Position numbers and translations under genes: made by a program. 64,000 nucleotides of DNA from Spirochaetia bacterium. Lineage in GTDB: Bacteria > Spirochaetota > Spirochaetia > Treponematales > Treponemataceae. The stretch spans positions 124,001-188,000 of the forward strand of contig CAAGGF010000018.1 in assembly GCA_900769325.1 (NCBI GenBank), written 5' to 3'. Positions 42,761 to 50,739 of the stretch are shown piece by piece. The number at the start of each line of letters is the position of its first letter. The stretch's first letter is position 1. The notes beneath the pieces are model-generated. The model was given only the letters and a program-made list of their open reading frames with translations, ran no database searches and had not been told where the DNA came from.

Positions 42761-44026
42761 TTAGACATATCTCTCGTTAAACGGGCGGGGATTTTTTACC
42801 TTAAATTTTTGAACGGATTTTTCACGGCAGCGTGCAGAAATCAAAACTCCATCACCAAGCCAGAATTCTTTTAAAATTACGCCTTTTAAACGGAAAATTT
42901 TAAGCATTTCATGATTTTCAAGCGGAATAAAAAAATTTGTAATGATGCCCAAAAGTTTTTCGCTGATTTTCCATCTTAAATTTTCAAAACCTTCCTTTGT
43001 TTTTGCACTTACGCACACTGCATCAGGAAATTTCAGTTTTAATTCTGAAATATGAAGTTCATCGCAGGATAAATCAATTTTATTTAAAACGACAAGCTTT
43101 TCTTTTTCATCTGCACCAATTTCTTTTAAAACCGAAAGAACCGTTTCATACTCAAAGAAAATATTTTTATCAGAAGAATCCAAAACAAGAATCAAGAGAT
43201 CTGCTTTTTCAGCCTGAGACAAAGTGCTTTTAAATGCGTCAATCAAAGTGTGCGGAAGCCTGCTTATAAAACCTACCGTGTCAGTCAAAAGAATGGAACT
43301 TCCGTCTTTTAAACTCATTTTTCGCGTAAGAGGGTCTAAAGTTGCAAAAAGTTTATCTTCAACAAAAGAAGCAGAACCTGTAAGTGCATTTAAAAGGCTT
43401 GATTTTCCGGCATTCGTATAACCGACTAAAGCACATTCGGGAACAGGAAGTGTACGGCGTTTTTTCTCCTGGGTAAGGCGAGTTTTTTCAACTTCTAAGA
43501 TTTCTTTTTTAAGCTGAAAAATTTTTTCCCTGACAGAGCGCTGGTCAAGTTCAAGCTGAGTTTCGCCGCTTCCTTTTGAACCGTAACTTCCACCCCGTTG
43601 ACGGGCCATATCGCCGTAAGAATGAGAAAGACGCGGAAGTGAATAAGTAAGGCGTGCAAGTTCAACCTGTAAAACGGCTTCTTTTGTTCTTGCCCGCTGT
43701 GCAAAAATCCTTATAATTACTTCCTGCCTGTCAAAACACGGAATTTTACAAAGTTTTTCCCAGTTCTTCTGTTTTCCGGGGTCAAGGTCAAAATCAAAAA
43801 CGATACATTCAGCATCTTTTTCTTTTGCAAGCGCACAGATTTCTTCTGCTTTCCCCTTACCCATTCCGTAAACAGGCTGAATTTCAAGACGCGTCAAAGT
43901 CAAGGCAAAAACAGTTTCCATTTGAAGAGTTGAAACAAGCGATTTTAATTCGGAAAGGTCGTTTAAAGGTTCACCGACTAAAAGGCATCGGACTTTTTTT
44001 GTATTTTCTTTTAAAATTTCTATCAT
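42761..44026 (-). CDS. hflX: Ribosome-associated GTPase HflX
   Basis: Rescues or splits stalled ribosomes. It is 421 residues. The N-terminal HflX domain ends with GGSYGSKGSGETQLELDQR. The G domain has G1 GYTNAGKSS near 203, FATLDPLTRKM, DTVGFISRLPHTLIDAFKSTL and NKIDL. A short C-terminal domain follows. The ATG is preceded by a poor ribosome binding site. Confidence 0.95.
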   Translation of the reverse strand: MIEILKENTKKVRCLLVGEPLNDLSELKSLVSTLQMETVFALTLTRLEIQPVYGMGKGKAEEICALAKEKDAECIVFDFDLDPGKQKNWEKLCKIPCFDRQEVIIRIFAQRARTKEAVLQVELARLTYSLPRLSHSYGDMARQRGGSYGSKGSGETQLELDQRSVREKIFQLKKEILEVEKTRLTQEKKRRTLPVPECALVGYTNAGKSSLLNALTGSASFVEDKLFATLDPLTRKMSLKDGSSILLTDTVGFISRLPHTLIDAFKSTLSQAEKADLLILVLDSSDKNIFFEYETVLSVLKEIGADEKEKLVVLNKIDLSCDELHISELKLKFPDAVCVSAKTKEGFENLRWKISEKLLGIITNFFIPLENHEMLKIFRLKGVILKEFWLGDGVLISARCREKSVQKFKVKNPRPFNERYV

Positions 44027-44208
44027 AAACTAAAGCACGAAAAAAAACATTTCTCAAAGATTTTCTGATTCTATCATATTATAAAGGTTAAAATCAATTT
44101 AAAAATTAAACACTTTCTATCGAAAAGATTTTTTTGTATATTATAAAAGACGCATCAGAAAACTGAATTTTTTTACAGATGCCCAAAACAAAAATTGGAG
44201 ACATTTTT

Positions 44209-44691
44209 ATGAAAAAAACAAATGCAATAAGAATTCTTGAAAACTTAAAAATTCCGTTTGAAGCAAAAGAATACGAAGACAACACTGACCACGCACTAAA
44301 AAAAGGAGCCGCTGGTAAAACGGCAGAAAAACTTTCGGTCGCACCTGAAACTGTCTTTAAAACAATAGTAATGAGAAGCGACACAAAAGAAATATTCGTT
44401 TTCCTTCAAAATGCACTTTCAGAAATCAACTTAAAAAAAGCAAGGGAATGCACCGGAAGCAAAGAAATTTCTCCTGTAAAACCGGAAGAACTTCTTTCAA
44501 TCACAGGTTACATCCGCGGCGGCTGTTCTCCAATCGGAATGAAAAGAAAGTTCCGCACATTCTTTGACTCTTCCATAAAAAATGTTGAAAAAGTTCACAT
44601 TTCAGCAGGAATCCGGGGTCTTCAGCTTGAAATAAAAACAGATGACCTTATAAAAGTCTGTGATGCGCAAGTTGTAGATTTAAAACTGTAA
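44209..44691 (+). CDS. ybaK: Cys-tRNA(Pro) deacylase, YbaK/EbsC type
   Basis: 160 residues from the ATG at 44209 (GGAG eight bases before; an in-frame ATG at 44179 lacks one). Edits mischarged Cys-tRNA(Pro). Signatures: KKTNAIRILENLKIPFE, APETVFKTIV with the conserved Lys, and GGCSPIGMKRKFRTFFD. The ending QLEIKTDDLIKV is typical. Divergent from hflX. Confidence 0.93.
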   Translation: MKKTNAIRILENLKIPFEAKEYEDNTDHALKKGAAGKTAEKLSVAPETVFKTIVMRSDTKEIFVFLQNALSEINLKKARECTGSKEISPVKPEELLSITGYIRGGCSPIGMKRKFRTFFDSSIKNVEKVHISAGIRGLQLEIKTDDLIKVCDAQVVDLKL

Positions 44692-44737
44692 AAAGAAAGT
44701 TTAAAAAAAATATCTTTTCACGAAATAAAATAAATGA

Positions 44738-44743
44738 TATCTT
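44738..44743 (+). promoter_or_regulatory. Extended -10 element seven bases before a start codon
   Basis: TGATATCTT gives TG-N-TATCTT with the hexamer at 44738-44743. The -35 candidate TTTTCA (44715-44720, 17-base spacer) is weak. The predicted start coincides with the ATG at 44751. No ribosome binding site is visible. Confidence 0.45.
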
Positions 44744-44750
44744 TTCAAGT

Positions 44751-45518
44751 ATGAAAAAAAATACGCTGATTTTTGCATCGATTATTGCACTTTCATCAAT
44801 TATTTTTACTTCATGCTTTCAAAAAAAAGACAGAATCATAATCTCTCAAGGCGAAGTAAAACTTTCAAATTCAACTGAAAACATTTCAAACCTTCAAACG
44901 CAAACCTGGCACTGCGACAATAAAAAAACAATCGTCCTTTTCGGCTACGGTTTTAATTCTGCGGACTTTGTAAAAGAAACGCTTTCAAATTTAAGCATAA
45001 AATTCGGGCTAGAAGAAAATTCAGGAAAAATAATTCCTTTAGTTTACCCGGAAGATTTTAAAAACGGCTCAAAAACAAATATTTCACTTTTAATAAAAAA
45101 ACTTTCAGGAACCGACCTTAACGGCCTTGTTCTTCTTGGCTCCCCGGAAGGAACATCGCAAGTTCTCACAAGATTTTCCGACACCTTTGAAAAATCGCTT
45201 CCGTTTCCAGTAATTTCAGCATTTTCCCAGGACGAAATTTTAAGCACTGAATACATTTCCACAATCGTAATCGACAAAGACATAAAGGCAGAATTAAACG
45301 GTATAATCGAAAACACCGAAGAAGAACTTTCCATAATCCCGGACATTCAAAATTTCATAGAAAACGCCGTAAAATTCTGCATGAACATACAAGTGCCTCC
45401 AGAAAAAGACAAAAACCTTTTAAAATATGCAGAAAACATCTCAAAAAATCACAAAGTTTCAAGATACATAGACACGGAAACCGGCTTATATTCAATAAAT
45501 CACTTTTACATCGATTAA
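44751..45518 (+). CDS. Lipoprotein, possibly substrate-binding-like
   Basis: 255 residues. Signal peptide with lipobox IFTSC, lipid Cys22. The mature part alternates strands and helices (TIVLFGYGFNSADFVKETLSN, LNGLVLLGSPEGT, FPVISAFSQDEIL), reminiscent of type-1 periplasmic binding folds, but I cannot place it in a named family. One base separates its stop from the downstream phosphoesterase gene, so the two are co-expressed. Confidence 0.75.
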   Translation: MKKNTLIFASIIALSSIIFTSCFQKKDRIIISQGEVKLSNSTENISNLQTQTWHCDNKKTIVLFGYGFNSADFVKETLSNLSIKFGLEENSGKIIPLVYPEDFKNGSKTNISLLIKKLSGTDLNGLVLLGSPEGTSQVLTRFSDTFEKSLPFPVISAFSQDEILSTEYISTIVIDKDIKAELNGIIENTEEELSIIPDIQNFIENAVKFCMNIQVPPEKDKNLLKYAENISKNHKVSRYIDTETGLYSINHFYID

Positions 45519-45519
45519 T

Positions 45520-46215
45520 ATGAACAGACTTATTCAATTTGAAAACGGCTTAATAGGCGACAAAGAATCAATAGAAAAACTCTCGCAAAAAGAAAGTGCA
45601 AAAATCCTGCTTTTTTCAGATTCGCACGGAAAGGCTCCGCTTTTAAGAGAAGCAATACTTCAAAAAGGTAAAAATGCCGACTGTCTTGTTTTCTTAGGCG
45701 ACGGCTCTTATGATTTAACTTCAATTTTAGAAGAATCTTTTTCAGACGAAAGAATAAAAGACTCACTTCCGCCTGTAATCGCCATAGTCTGTGGAAACGG
45801 CGACAGTTCACACTGCATTGTTTCATTTGATGTAAAGACAGGAAAAAAATTAAACTCAGGCTGCACAAGTTTAAAAATTCCAGAGGAAATAATTTTTTCA
45901 GTTTCAAACAAAAATATTTTCATCACTCACGGAAACAGGCAGGGCGTCTACTTCGGAACTTCAAATCTTCAAGCCGAAGCACAAATTAAAAACGCCCAAA
46001 TTGCATTTTTCGGGCATACGCACATTCCAGCGGAATTAAACCATTCTGTCTACATCGTAAACCCGGGAAGCGTCGGAAGTCCAAGGTCATTTTCCCCGAA
46101 CAGTTTTGCAATCGTTGAAATCACGCAAAAATACAATTATGCAATTTTTTATAAAATTCCAAAAAACTTAAACGACGGTTTTACGCCCTACATCCCCGAC
46201 ATCTACAGCATTTAA
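45520..46215 (+). CDS. YfcE-type metallophosphoesterase
   Basis: 231 residues. After about 27 extra N-terminal residues come the calcineurin-like metal motifs in order: FSDSHGK (DxH), LGDGSYD (GD), CGNGDSS (GNxD), ITHGNRQG and GHTHIP, then VNPGSVGSPR. The family hydrolyses phosphodiesters; the natural substrate is unknown. The gene starts one base after the lipoprotein stop. It is convergent with the MBL gene, 12 bases apart, with no clear terminator. Confidence 0.9.
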   Translation: MNRLIQFENGLIGDKESIEKLSQKESAKILLFSDSHGKAPLLREAILQKGKNADCLVFLGDGSYDLTSILEESFSDERIKDSLPPVIAIVCGNGDSSHCIVSFDVKTGKKLNSGCTSLKIPEEIIFSVSNKNIFITHGNRQGVYFGTSNLQAEAQIKNAQIAFFGHTHIPAELNHSVYIVNPGSVGSPRSFSPNSFAIVEITQKYNYAIFYKIPKNLNDGFTPYIPDIYSI

Positions 46216-46227
46216 AAATAATTTTAA

Positions 46228-46911
46228 CTACTCGTTTTCTGAAAGAAAAAAACCGAAAACATCGTGCCCTGGATAAACTTTGGCTTCTGGGAAATTTCTG
46301 TAGATATAATTTAATGATTTGTTCATTTTGTTCTGATTTCCACCCGGCAAATCCGTTCTTCCGTAACTGTGATAAAAAACCGTATCGCCAGAAATCAAAA
46401 CACTTTCTTTTTTATTGTAAAAGCAGACTGAACCTTCCGTGTGCCCCGGCGTAGAAATAACGAGCCAATTTTTAAGAAGCATCGAAAGATTTTCAGAATC
46501 AGATGGAAAAACTGAATCAAGAGTTTCACCGCCTTTTAAAATTACATCAGGATCAGGAAGATTTTTTAGAGCAGAAGAAAAAGAAACCGGTGCACAACCT
46601 GAAACAAACGGCCACTGAACGCTAAAAGCATCTTTTCCGCACATTGAAAAATCATCTTTATGACATGCGATTTTTATGTTTTCAAAATCTTTTTTTAAAA
46701 TTTTAGTTCCAGTGATGTGGTCGAAATGTCCGTGCGTTAAAAGAATGCCCAAAAGCGAAAGAGAATTTTCTTTTATATAATTTGAAACAATTTTTTCATC
46801 TTGAGTTTCAACACAGCCTGCCGGGTCAACGACAAAAACATTTTTCTCATCAACATGAACTAAAAGAGTATTTACACTGTAAATGCCTGTATTAAAGACT
46901 TTAATTTCCAT
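46228..46911 (-). CDS. Metallo-beta-lactamase-fold hydrolase (glyoxalase II-like)
   Basis: 227 residues. Metal motif LTHGHFDHITG near residue 58-68, then VISTPGHTEGSV (third His), LISGDTVF (bridging Asp) and VYPGHDVF (last His). This layout is that of glyoxalase-II-like thioester hydrolases. Substrate unknown. It is the last of the minus-strand run beginning at the alarmone-synthetase gene. Confidence 0.88.
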   Translation of the reverse strand: MEIKVFNTGIYSVNTLLVHVDEKNVFVVDPAGCVETQDEKIVSNYIKENSLSLLGILLTHGHFDHITGTKILKKDFENIKIACHKDDFSMCGKDAFSVQWPFVSGCAPVSFSSALKNLPDPDVILKGGETLDSVFPSDSENLSMLLKNWLVISTPGHTEGSVCFYNKKESVLISGDTVFYHSYGRTDLPGGNQNKMNKSLNYIYRNFPEAKVYPGHDVFGFFLSENE

Positions 46912-46929
46912 AAAAACCCAAATAAAAAT

Positions 46930-47013
46930 GCCATTTCGAGCGAAGTCGAGAACCGGTGTTCGAGCGTAGTCGAGAATATTCCTCTATTCCGCTCGCTTCA
47001 GTCGAAATGACAA
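46930..47013. repeat. Composite palindromic repeat
   Basis: Contains TTCGAGCG-AGTCGAGAA twice in direct orientation (46935-46952 and 46959-46976, period 24). Its outer ends, GCCATTTCGA and TCGAAATGAC, are inverted. The whole can fold into a long hairpin. It lies between the MBL and RNA-binding genes, outside coding sequence. Confidence 0.75.
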
Positions 47014-47045
47014 TAATTTTTTCAAAACTCAAAATTGATAAATGT

Positions 47046-47759
47046 TTATTCTCCAGAAGAAGTAAAATGAGGAGTTGCAAAAGGTTCGTTTTCTGCTGCT
47101 TTTTCTGCGGCTGCATACGCTGCTGCATCTTCTGCACTCTGTTCATCTAACATTTCTTCAGTTTGATTATCAAGATCTTCGTCCTTCATTTTTGAATAGC
47201 TTACAACGAGTTTTCTTCCGCGATAATCATAACCGTTTAAAACTGAAATTGCTTTTTCTGCATCTTCTTTGAAAAGCTGAACAAAAGAATAATTTGCAAG
47301 AACTTTAATTTCACCGATTCTGTCGCGTTCAAGACCTGCAGCACTTATAAGCATTCCGACTAAATCGCGCGGATAAACATGACGGTTTCTTCCGATGCTG
47401 ATAAAAATTGTTGCACCAACTGAAGGGTCAATCTGAACTCGAACTCTAGGCTGTCGTTCTTCAAAAGAATTTTCCGAAAGAGGTTTTCTGTCTTTGTAAG
47501 ATGACCTCTCTGTCCTTGATTTTAATTTTGAATCATAAAATTCTTTCTTTCCTGAACGATAACGACCGCGGTAAGATTTTTGAGCTTCTTTTGCAAGATA
47601 AGATGCAACATAAAGTCTCATTGAAAAAGGAACTGTTTTTTTATAAACTTTTTTGACCTTATTCAATAAATCAGGATCTTCCTGATTCTTAACTTTTTCA
47701 ACAACATTCTGTAAAAAATCCTGTAAATTTTCTAAATCAATTTCTGAATTACGATACAT
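47046..47759 (-). CDS. RNA-binding protein with DbpA-type RRM domain
   Basis: 237 residues. Residues 1-60 are helical. A basic segment follows (about 65-105, Arg/Lys/Ser/Tyr-rich, RGRYRSGKKEF), then a DbpA/CsdA C-terminal-type RNA-binding domain (about 118-190: ATIFISIGRNRHVYPRDLVGML, IGEIKVLANYSFVQLF, YDYRGRKLVVSYSK). An acidic/Ala-rich tail ends the protein. That domain normally ends DEAD-box helicases; here no helicase core is attached. TTGGAG precedes the ATG. Confidence 0.82.
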   Translation of the reverse strand: MYRNSEIDLENLQDFLQNVVEKVKNQEDPDLLNKVKKVYKKTVPFSMRLYVASYLAKEAQKSYRGRYRSGKKEFYDSKLKSRTERSSYKDRKPLSENSFEERQPRVRVQIDPSVGATIFISIGRNRHVYPRDLVGMLISAAGLERDRIGEIKVLANYSFVQLFKEDAEKAISVLNGYDYRGRKLVVSYSKMKDEDLDNQTEEMLDEQSAEDAAAYAAAEKAAENEPFATPHFTSSGE

Positions 47760-47806
47760 AATTACTCCAATAAAAAATATTAAACTCTCTAAACGAATAA
47801 AATGCT

Positions 47807-48724
47807 TTAAATTTCTGCAATAAAACCGATTCCTGTTCTTTCAAAATTAAACTCTTCAATTAAGTTTTCTACAGATTCAGGAATAAATGAATATGCAAGC
47901 AAAATCCACTTAAAATTGTGCTCTTTCAAAAAATCAATGCACATTTCAAAAAGTGCTTTTTCGATTCCAAGCCCCAAATACTTTTCCAGAACGAAAAAAC
48001 TAGTAACCGTACAAGTCTTTTCTGTTTGGGTTAAATTTTCTGAAGAAGCGAAAGTTATGCAGCCGGCAAACTCACCTGATAAAGAACGGACAATAAAACC
48101 TTTTTGTCTTTCTTTAGAATATAAAAACTGATGATGCCAAAAATCAAACGCAGCTTCTTTTAATGCCTTAGGAAGGTCTGTAAATCCAAAAGAACTTTCC
48201 CGGAACATCTTTATTACAAAATCACTGTCCCGCGCAAAATCGTATTCTTGAAAATAAAAATCATCATTAACCAGATCGTTCAGTTCGTCATCAAAAGATT
48301 CTGATTTGATTTCTAATTTTTCTAATCCCCAGATTTCACGAAGTCCGTTATACCACAAATGGACATATTCACTCATTTTTTTATTTTTAAATGAATGCCA
48401 TAACCTTTCCTGCTGCGGATAATTTTTTAATTCTTTTTTAAAACTCTTAAAAACCCCCCTTCCGGAATGTAAAACAGACTGAAGGCTGGATTTTGCCTTT
48501 GGAAAATCGATTAAATTAACAAAATCCTGCATTAAAGCAAAACCGTCTTCACCATTCCAATCCGGCAGCAAATAAAATCTTTCATTTATGAGTTTTTCAC
48601 AGGCGGAAAAGTTTGAACTCGGAAGAAAATCAAGAGATTCTGCATCGAAATAAAATTTTTCTTCCTGATTTTCAAGATTTCTGATAATCTTCTGGCACAA
48701 ATCGTCCGTCAACTGAAAAACCAT
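47807..48724 (-). CDS. UPF0158-GNAT fusion protein
   Basis: 305 residues. The N-terminal half (about 1-145) matches the UPF0158 pattern: FYLLPDWNGEDGFALMQDFV, HSGRGVFKSFKKEL, RLWHSFKNKKMSEYVHLW. The C-terminal half (about 155-305) is a GNAT acetyltransferase (GCITFASSENLT, VTSFFVLEKYLGLGIEKALFEM with the acetyl-CoA loop, then FNFERTGIGF). UPF0158 proteins are usually stand-alone and of unknown function. The gene starts three bases after the clpP stop with no ribosome binding site of its own, implying coupling. Confidence 0.8.
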   Translation of the reverse strand: MVFQLTDDLCQKIIRNLENQEEKFYFDAESLDFLPSSNFSACEKLINERFYLLPDWNGEDGFALMQDFVNLIDFPKAKSSLQSVLHSGRGVFKSFKKELKNYPQQERLWHSFKNKKMSEYVHLWYNGLREIWGLEKLEIKSESFDDELNDLVNDDFYFQEYDFARDSDFVIKMFRESSFGFTDLPKALKEAAFDFWHHQFLYSKERQKGFIVRSLSGEFAGCITFASSENLTQTEKTCTVTSFFVLEKYLGLGIEKALFEMCIDFLKEHNFKWILLAYSFIPESVENLIEEFNFERTGIGFIAEI

Positions 48725-48727
48725 AAA

Positions 48728-49330
48728 TTATTTTTCTAAATCTTTTCTATTTTTTACGATTTTACTGATTAAACCGTATTCACAAGCCTGTGCTGAAGAA
48801 AGCCAATAATCGCGTTCAGTGTCCTTAGTAACTTTTTCAAGAGACTGACCTGTCTGTTCGCTTATGACTTTATTGATTACAAGGCGAGTGTTTTCCATTT
48901 CTTTTGCATAGATTTCTACATCTGTTGCAACACCGCGCATTTCACTAAGTGGCTGATGAATTAAATAACGGCTGTTTTCAAAACCGAATCTGTTTTCTTT
49001 TGGAACTGAAAGAAGAATTAAAGCCGCCGCACTTGCAATAAGCCCGATTCCTACGATATACACCGGACAAGAAACAAAACGGATTGCATCAAAAATTGCA
49101 AAACCAGAATCAACATCCCCGCCAGGAGAATCGATATAAATGTAAACAGGTTTTTCGCTTGAATCTGCTTCCATAATGAAAAGCTGCTTTACGATTTTTT
49201 CTGCAAGCTCTTTGTTAACTTCTCCAGAAAGGATAATCTGGCGTGTTTTCAAAAATTTTTCTGCAAAAGATTCAGGAACCTCTTGAGTTTTTTTTGATTT
49301 TTCATCTTCGTTTAAAATAATACTAGTCAT
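48728..49330 (-). CDS. clpP: ClpP-family protease, divergent second type
   Basis: 200 residues, serine peptidase subunit of Clp. GEVNKELAEKIVKQL and YIDSPGGDVDSGFAIFDAI are standard. The triad is Ser100, His125 (RYLIHQP) and Asp174 (TERDYWLSS). Around the active Ser it reads GLIASAAALILL instead of the usual GQAASMGA, and KENRFGFENS replaces the usual stretch. This marks it as a variant ClpP; spirochaetes often have two ClpPs. No Clp ATPase gene is adjacent. Confidence 0.9.
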   Translation of the reverse strand: MTSIILNEDEKSKKTQEVPESFAEKFLKTRQIILSGEVNKELAEKIVKQLFIMEADSSEKPVYIYIDSPGGDVDSGFAIFDAIRFVSCPVYIVGIGLIASAAALILLSVPKENRFGFENSRYLIHQPLSEMRGVATDVEIYAKEMENTRLVINKVISEQTGQSLEKVTKDTERDYWLSSAQACEYGLISKIVKNRKDLEK

Positions 49331-49419
49331 TCATTCCACCAATAAATAAAATCCATTTAAAATGGCATAAAAAAATTTACAAATTCAGTTTTGAGATGCA
49401 ACTCTAAAACAGTTTTCAA

Positions 49420-49448
49420 ATTATAGCAAATAAAACTTAAAATCTCAA
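49420..49448 (-). promoter_or_regulatory. Promoter of clpP
   Basis: Minus strand TTGAGA (49448-49443), 17-base spacer, TATAAT (49425-49420). The leader of about 83 bases contains an imperfect hairpin, GTTTTAGAG/CTCAAAAC, near 49390-49412. Confidence 0.7.
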
Positions 49449-49455
49449 TACAATA

Positions 49456-50169
49456 TTAATCAAGCATCTGAAGTTCATTTGCAATTTCTTCCATCTCGCG
49501 GTCTGTCATCGCAATAGTTTCTGCAACCCTGAAAAGTTCACGGCGAACACTTTCTGGCACTTTTGAAGATGTTTTATACCGAAGTTCATGCTCAAGGCTC
49601 GCCCAAAAATCCATGGCAATCGTTCTCAATTGAATTTCAACCTTTACATCGTGTTTTGTATTTGAAAGATAAACAGGAATTTCAACTACGATGTGAAGGC
49701 TTCTATATCCTGACGGCTTGGGATTTTCGATATAATCTTTTTCTTCTATTAAAGTTATATCCGGCTGACGCAAAAGAATATCGCGCGTCGTGTAAATATC
49801 TGAAATATACGGACAGACAACCCTAACGCCTGCAATATCGCTCAAATTTTCTGTCATCGCCTGAAAAGTTACCGGGAGACCTTTTTTTTCAAGTTTTTCT
49901 GCAATACTGACAGGGCTTTTTATTCTTGACCGCACCGAATCGATAGGATTTCTTCTTCCGGTTACTTTATATTCTTTATTTAAAACTTCGAGTTTTGTTT
50001 CTATCTGCTTGATTGCACTCTCGTAAACCATCATGATTTCCTGAAATTTAAAAGCCATTTTAAAAATTTCACTGTTTTCGTTGAATGTTTTTAAAATTTC
50101 AGAATCCTTCGAGATTTTTGCAGGAACAGATTTTGCAATTTTATGTTCGTTTTTATTAAAATTGTCCAT
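49456..50169 (-). CDS. Small alarmone synthetase, RelA/SpoT domain (RelQ-like)
   Basis: Makes (p)ppGpp from GTP/GDP and ATP. It is 237 residues with only the synthetase domain: RRNPIDSVRSRIKSP, NLSDIAGVRVVCPYISDIY, KPSGYRSLHIVVE, KVEIQLRTIAMDFWASLEHELRYK. There is no hydrolase, TGS or ACT domain, so it is the small RelQ/RelP type. It has its own promoter. Confidence 0.93.
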   Translation of the reverse strand: MDNFNKNEHKIAKSVPAKISKDSEILKTFNENSEIFKMAFKFQEIMMVYESAIKQIETKLEVLNKEYKVTGRRNPIDSVRSRIKSPVSIAEKLEKKGLPVTFQAMTENLSDIAGVRVVCPYISDIYTTRDILLRQPDITLIEEKDYIENPKPSGYRSLHIVVEIPVYLSNTKHDVKVEIQLRTIAMDFWASLEHELRYKTSSKVPESVRRELFRVAETIAMTDREMEEIANELQMLD

Positions 50170-50211
50170 TTCAAACCTTACTTTTTATTTTTAAACAATT
50201 CAATTATTCAA

Positions 50212-50240
50212 AAGATACTAACTTTCTTTTTCAAAGTCAA
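50212..50240 (-). promoter_or_regulatory. Promoter of the small alarmone synthetase gene
   Basis: Minus strand TTGACT (50240-50235), 17-base spacer, TATCTT (50217-50212). Start expected near 50205, about 35 bases before the gene. Confidence 0.6.
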
Positions 50241-50292
50241 ATTTTATTCAATTTTATTCAAAAAGCCTTCAACTTGAATTAAAACCGAAAAC

Positions 50293-50321
50293 TTGAATTT
50301 TTATTGAATGCAATATAAAAT
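50293..50321 (+). promoter_or_regulatory. Promoter immediately upstream of the TPR lipoprotein start
   Basis: TTGAAT (50293-50298), 17-base spacer, TAAAAT (50316-50321); the ATG is at 50330. No ribosome binding site lies between them, so the mRNA would have a leader of zero to two bases. Confidence 0.5.
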
Positions 50322-50329
50322 TAAAAAAT

Positions 50330-50719
50330 ATGAAAAAGATTTATTTAATTCTACCGATTTTACTGTTTCAGGCATTTTTTTTCAGCTGCAGCACAGTTCC
50401 AGAAATCCCTGAAAACGCAAGCGCAACTCAATTAATTCAATACGGTCAAGATGCAATCGATTTAGGAAATTATTCTCTAGCAGAAACTTATTACCTTACA
50501 ACAATCAAACGCTACGGAATGGACACAACAACTTACATTGAAGCAAGATACGAACTTGGAAGGCTCTACTTAAAAAAAGAAAACTGGAGCAAAGCCTATC
50601 TTCAGTTTAAAGAAATTCTTGACATCTACGATTCTGTTGAAATCGGAACTTATCCACCGTCATTCCAGAAACTTTCAAAACTCAGCATAAACCAAATTCC
50701 AGAAAAATACAGAAAATAA
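50330..50719 (+). CDS. Small TPR lipoprotein
   Basis: 129 residues. Signal peptide with lipobox FFSC (lipid Cys20). The mature part contains two TPR-like helix pairs (ATQLIQYGQDAIDLGNYSLAE and ARYELGRLYLKKENWSKAYLQF), resembling small BamD-like envelope lipoproteins, but much too short for BamD. It may scaffold an envelope complex. Single gene between divergent and convergent neighbours. Confidence 0.82.
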   Translation: MKKIYLILPILLFQAFFFSCSTVPEIPENASATQLIQYGQDAIDLGNYSLAETYYLTTIKRYGMDTTTYIEARYELGRLYLKKENWSKAYLQFKEILDIYDSVEIGTYPPSFQKLSKLSINQIPEKYRK

Positions 50720-50739
50720 TTTTAATTTTCCAGATGAAT

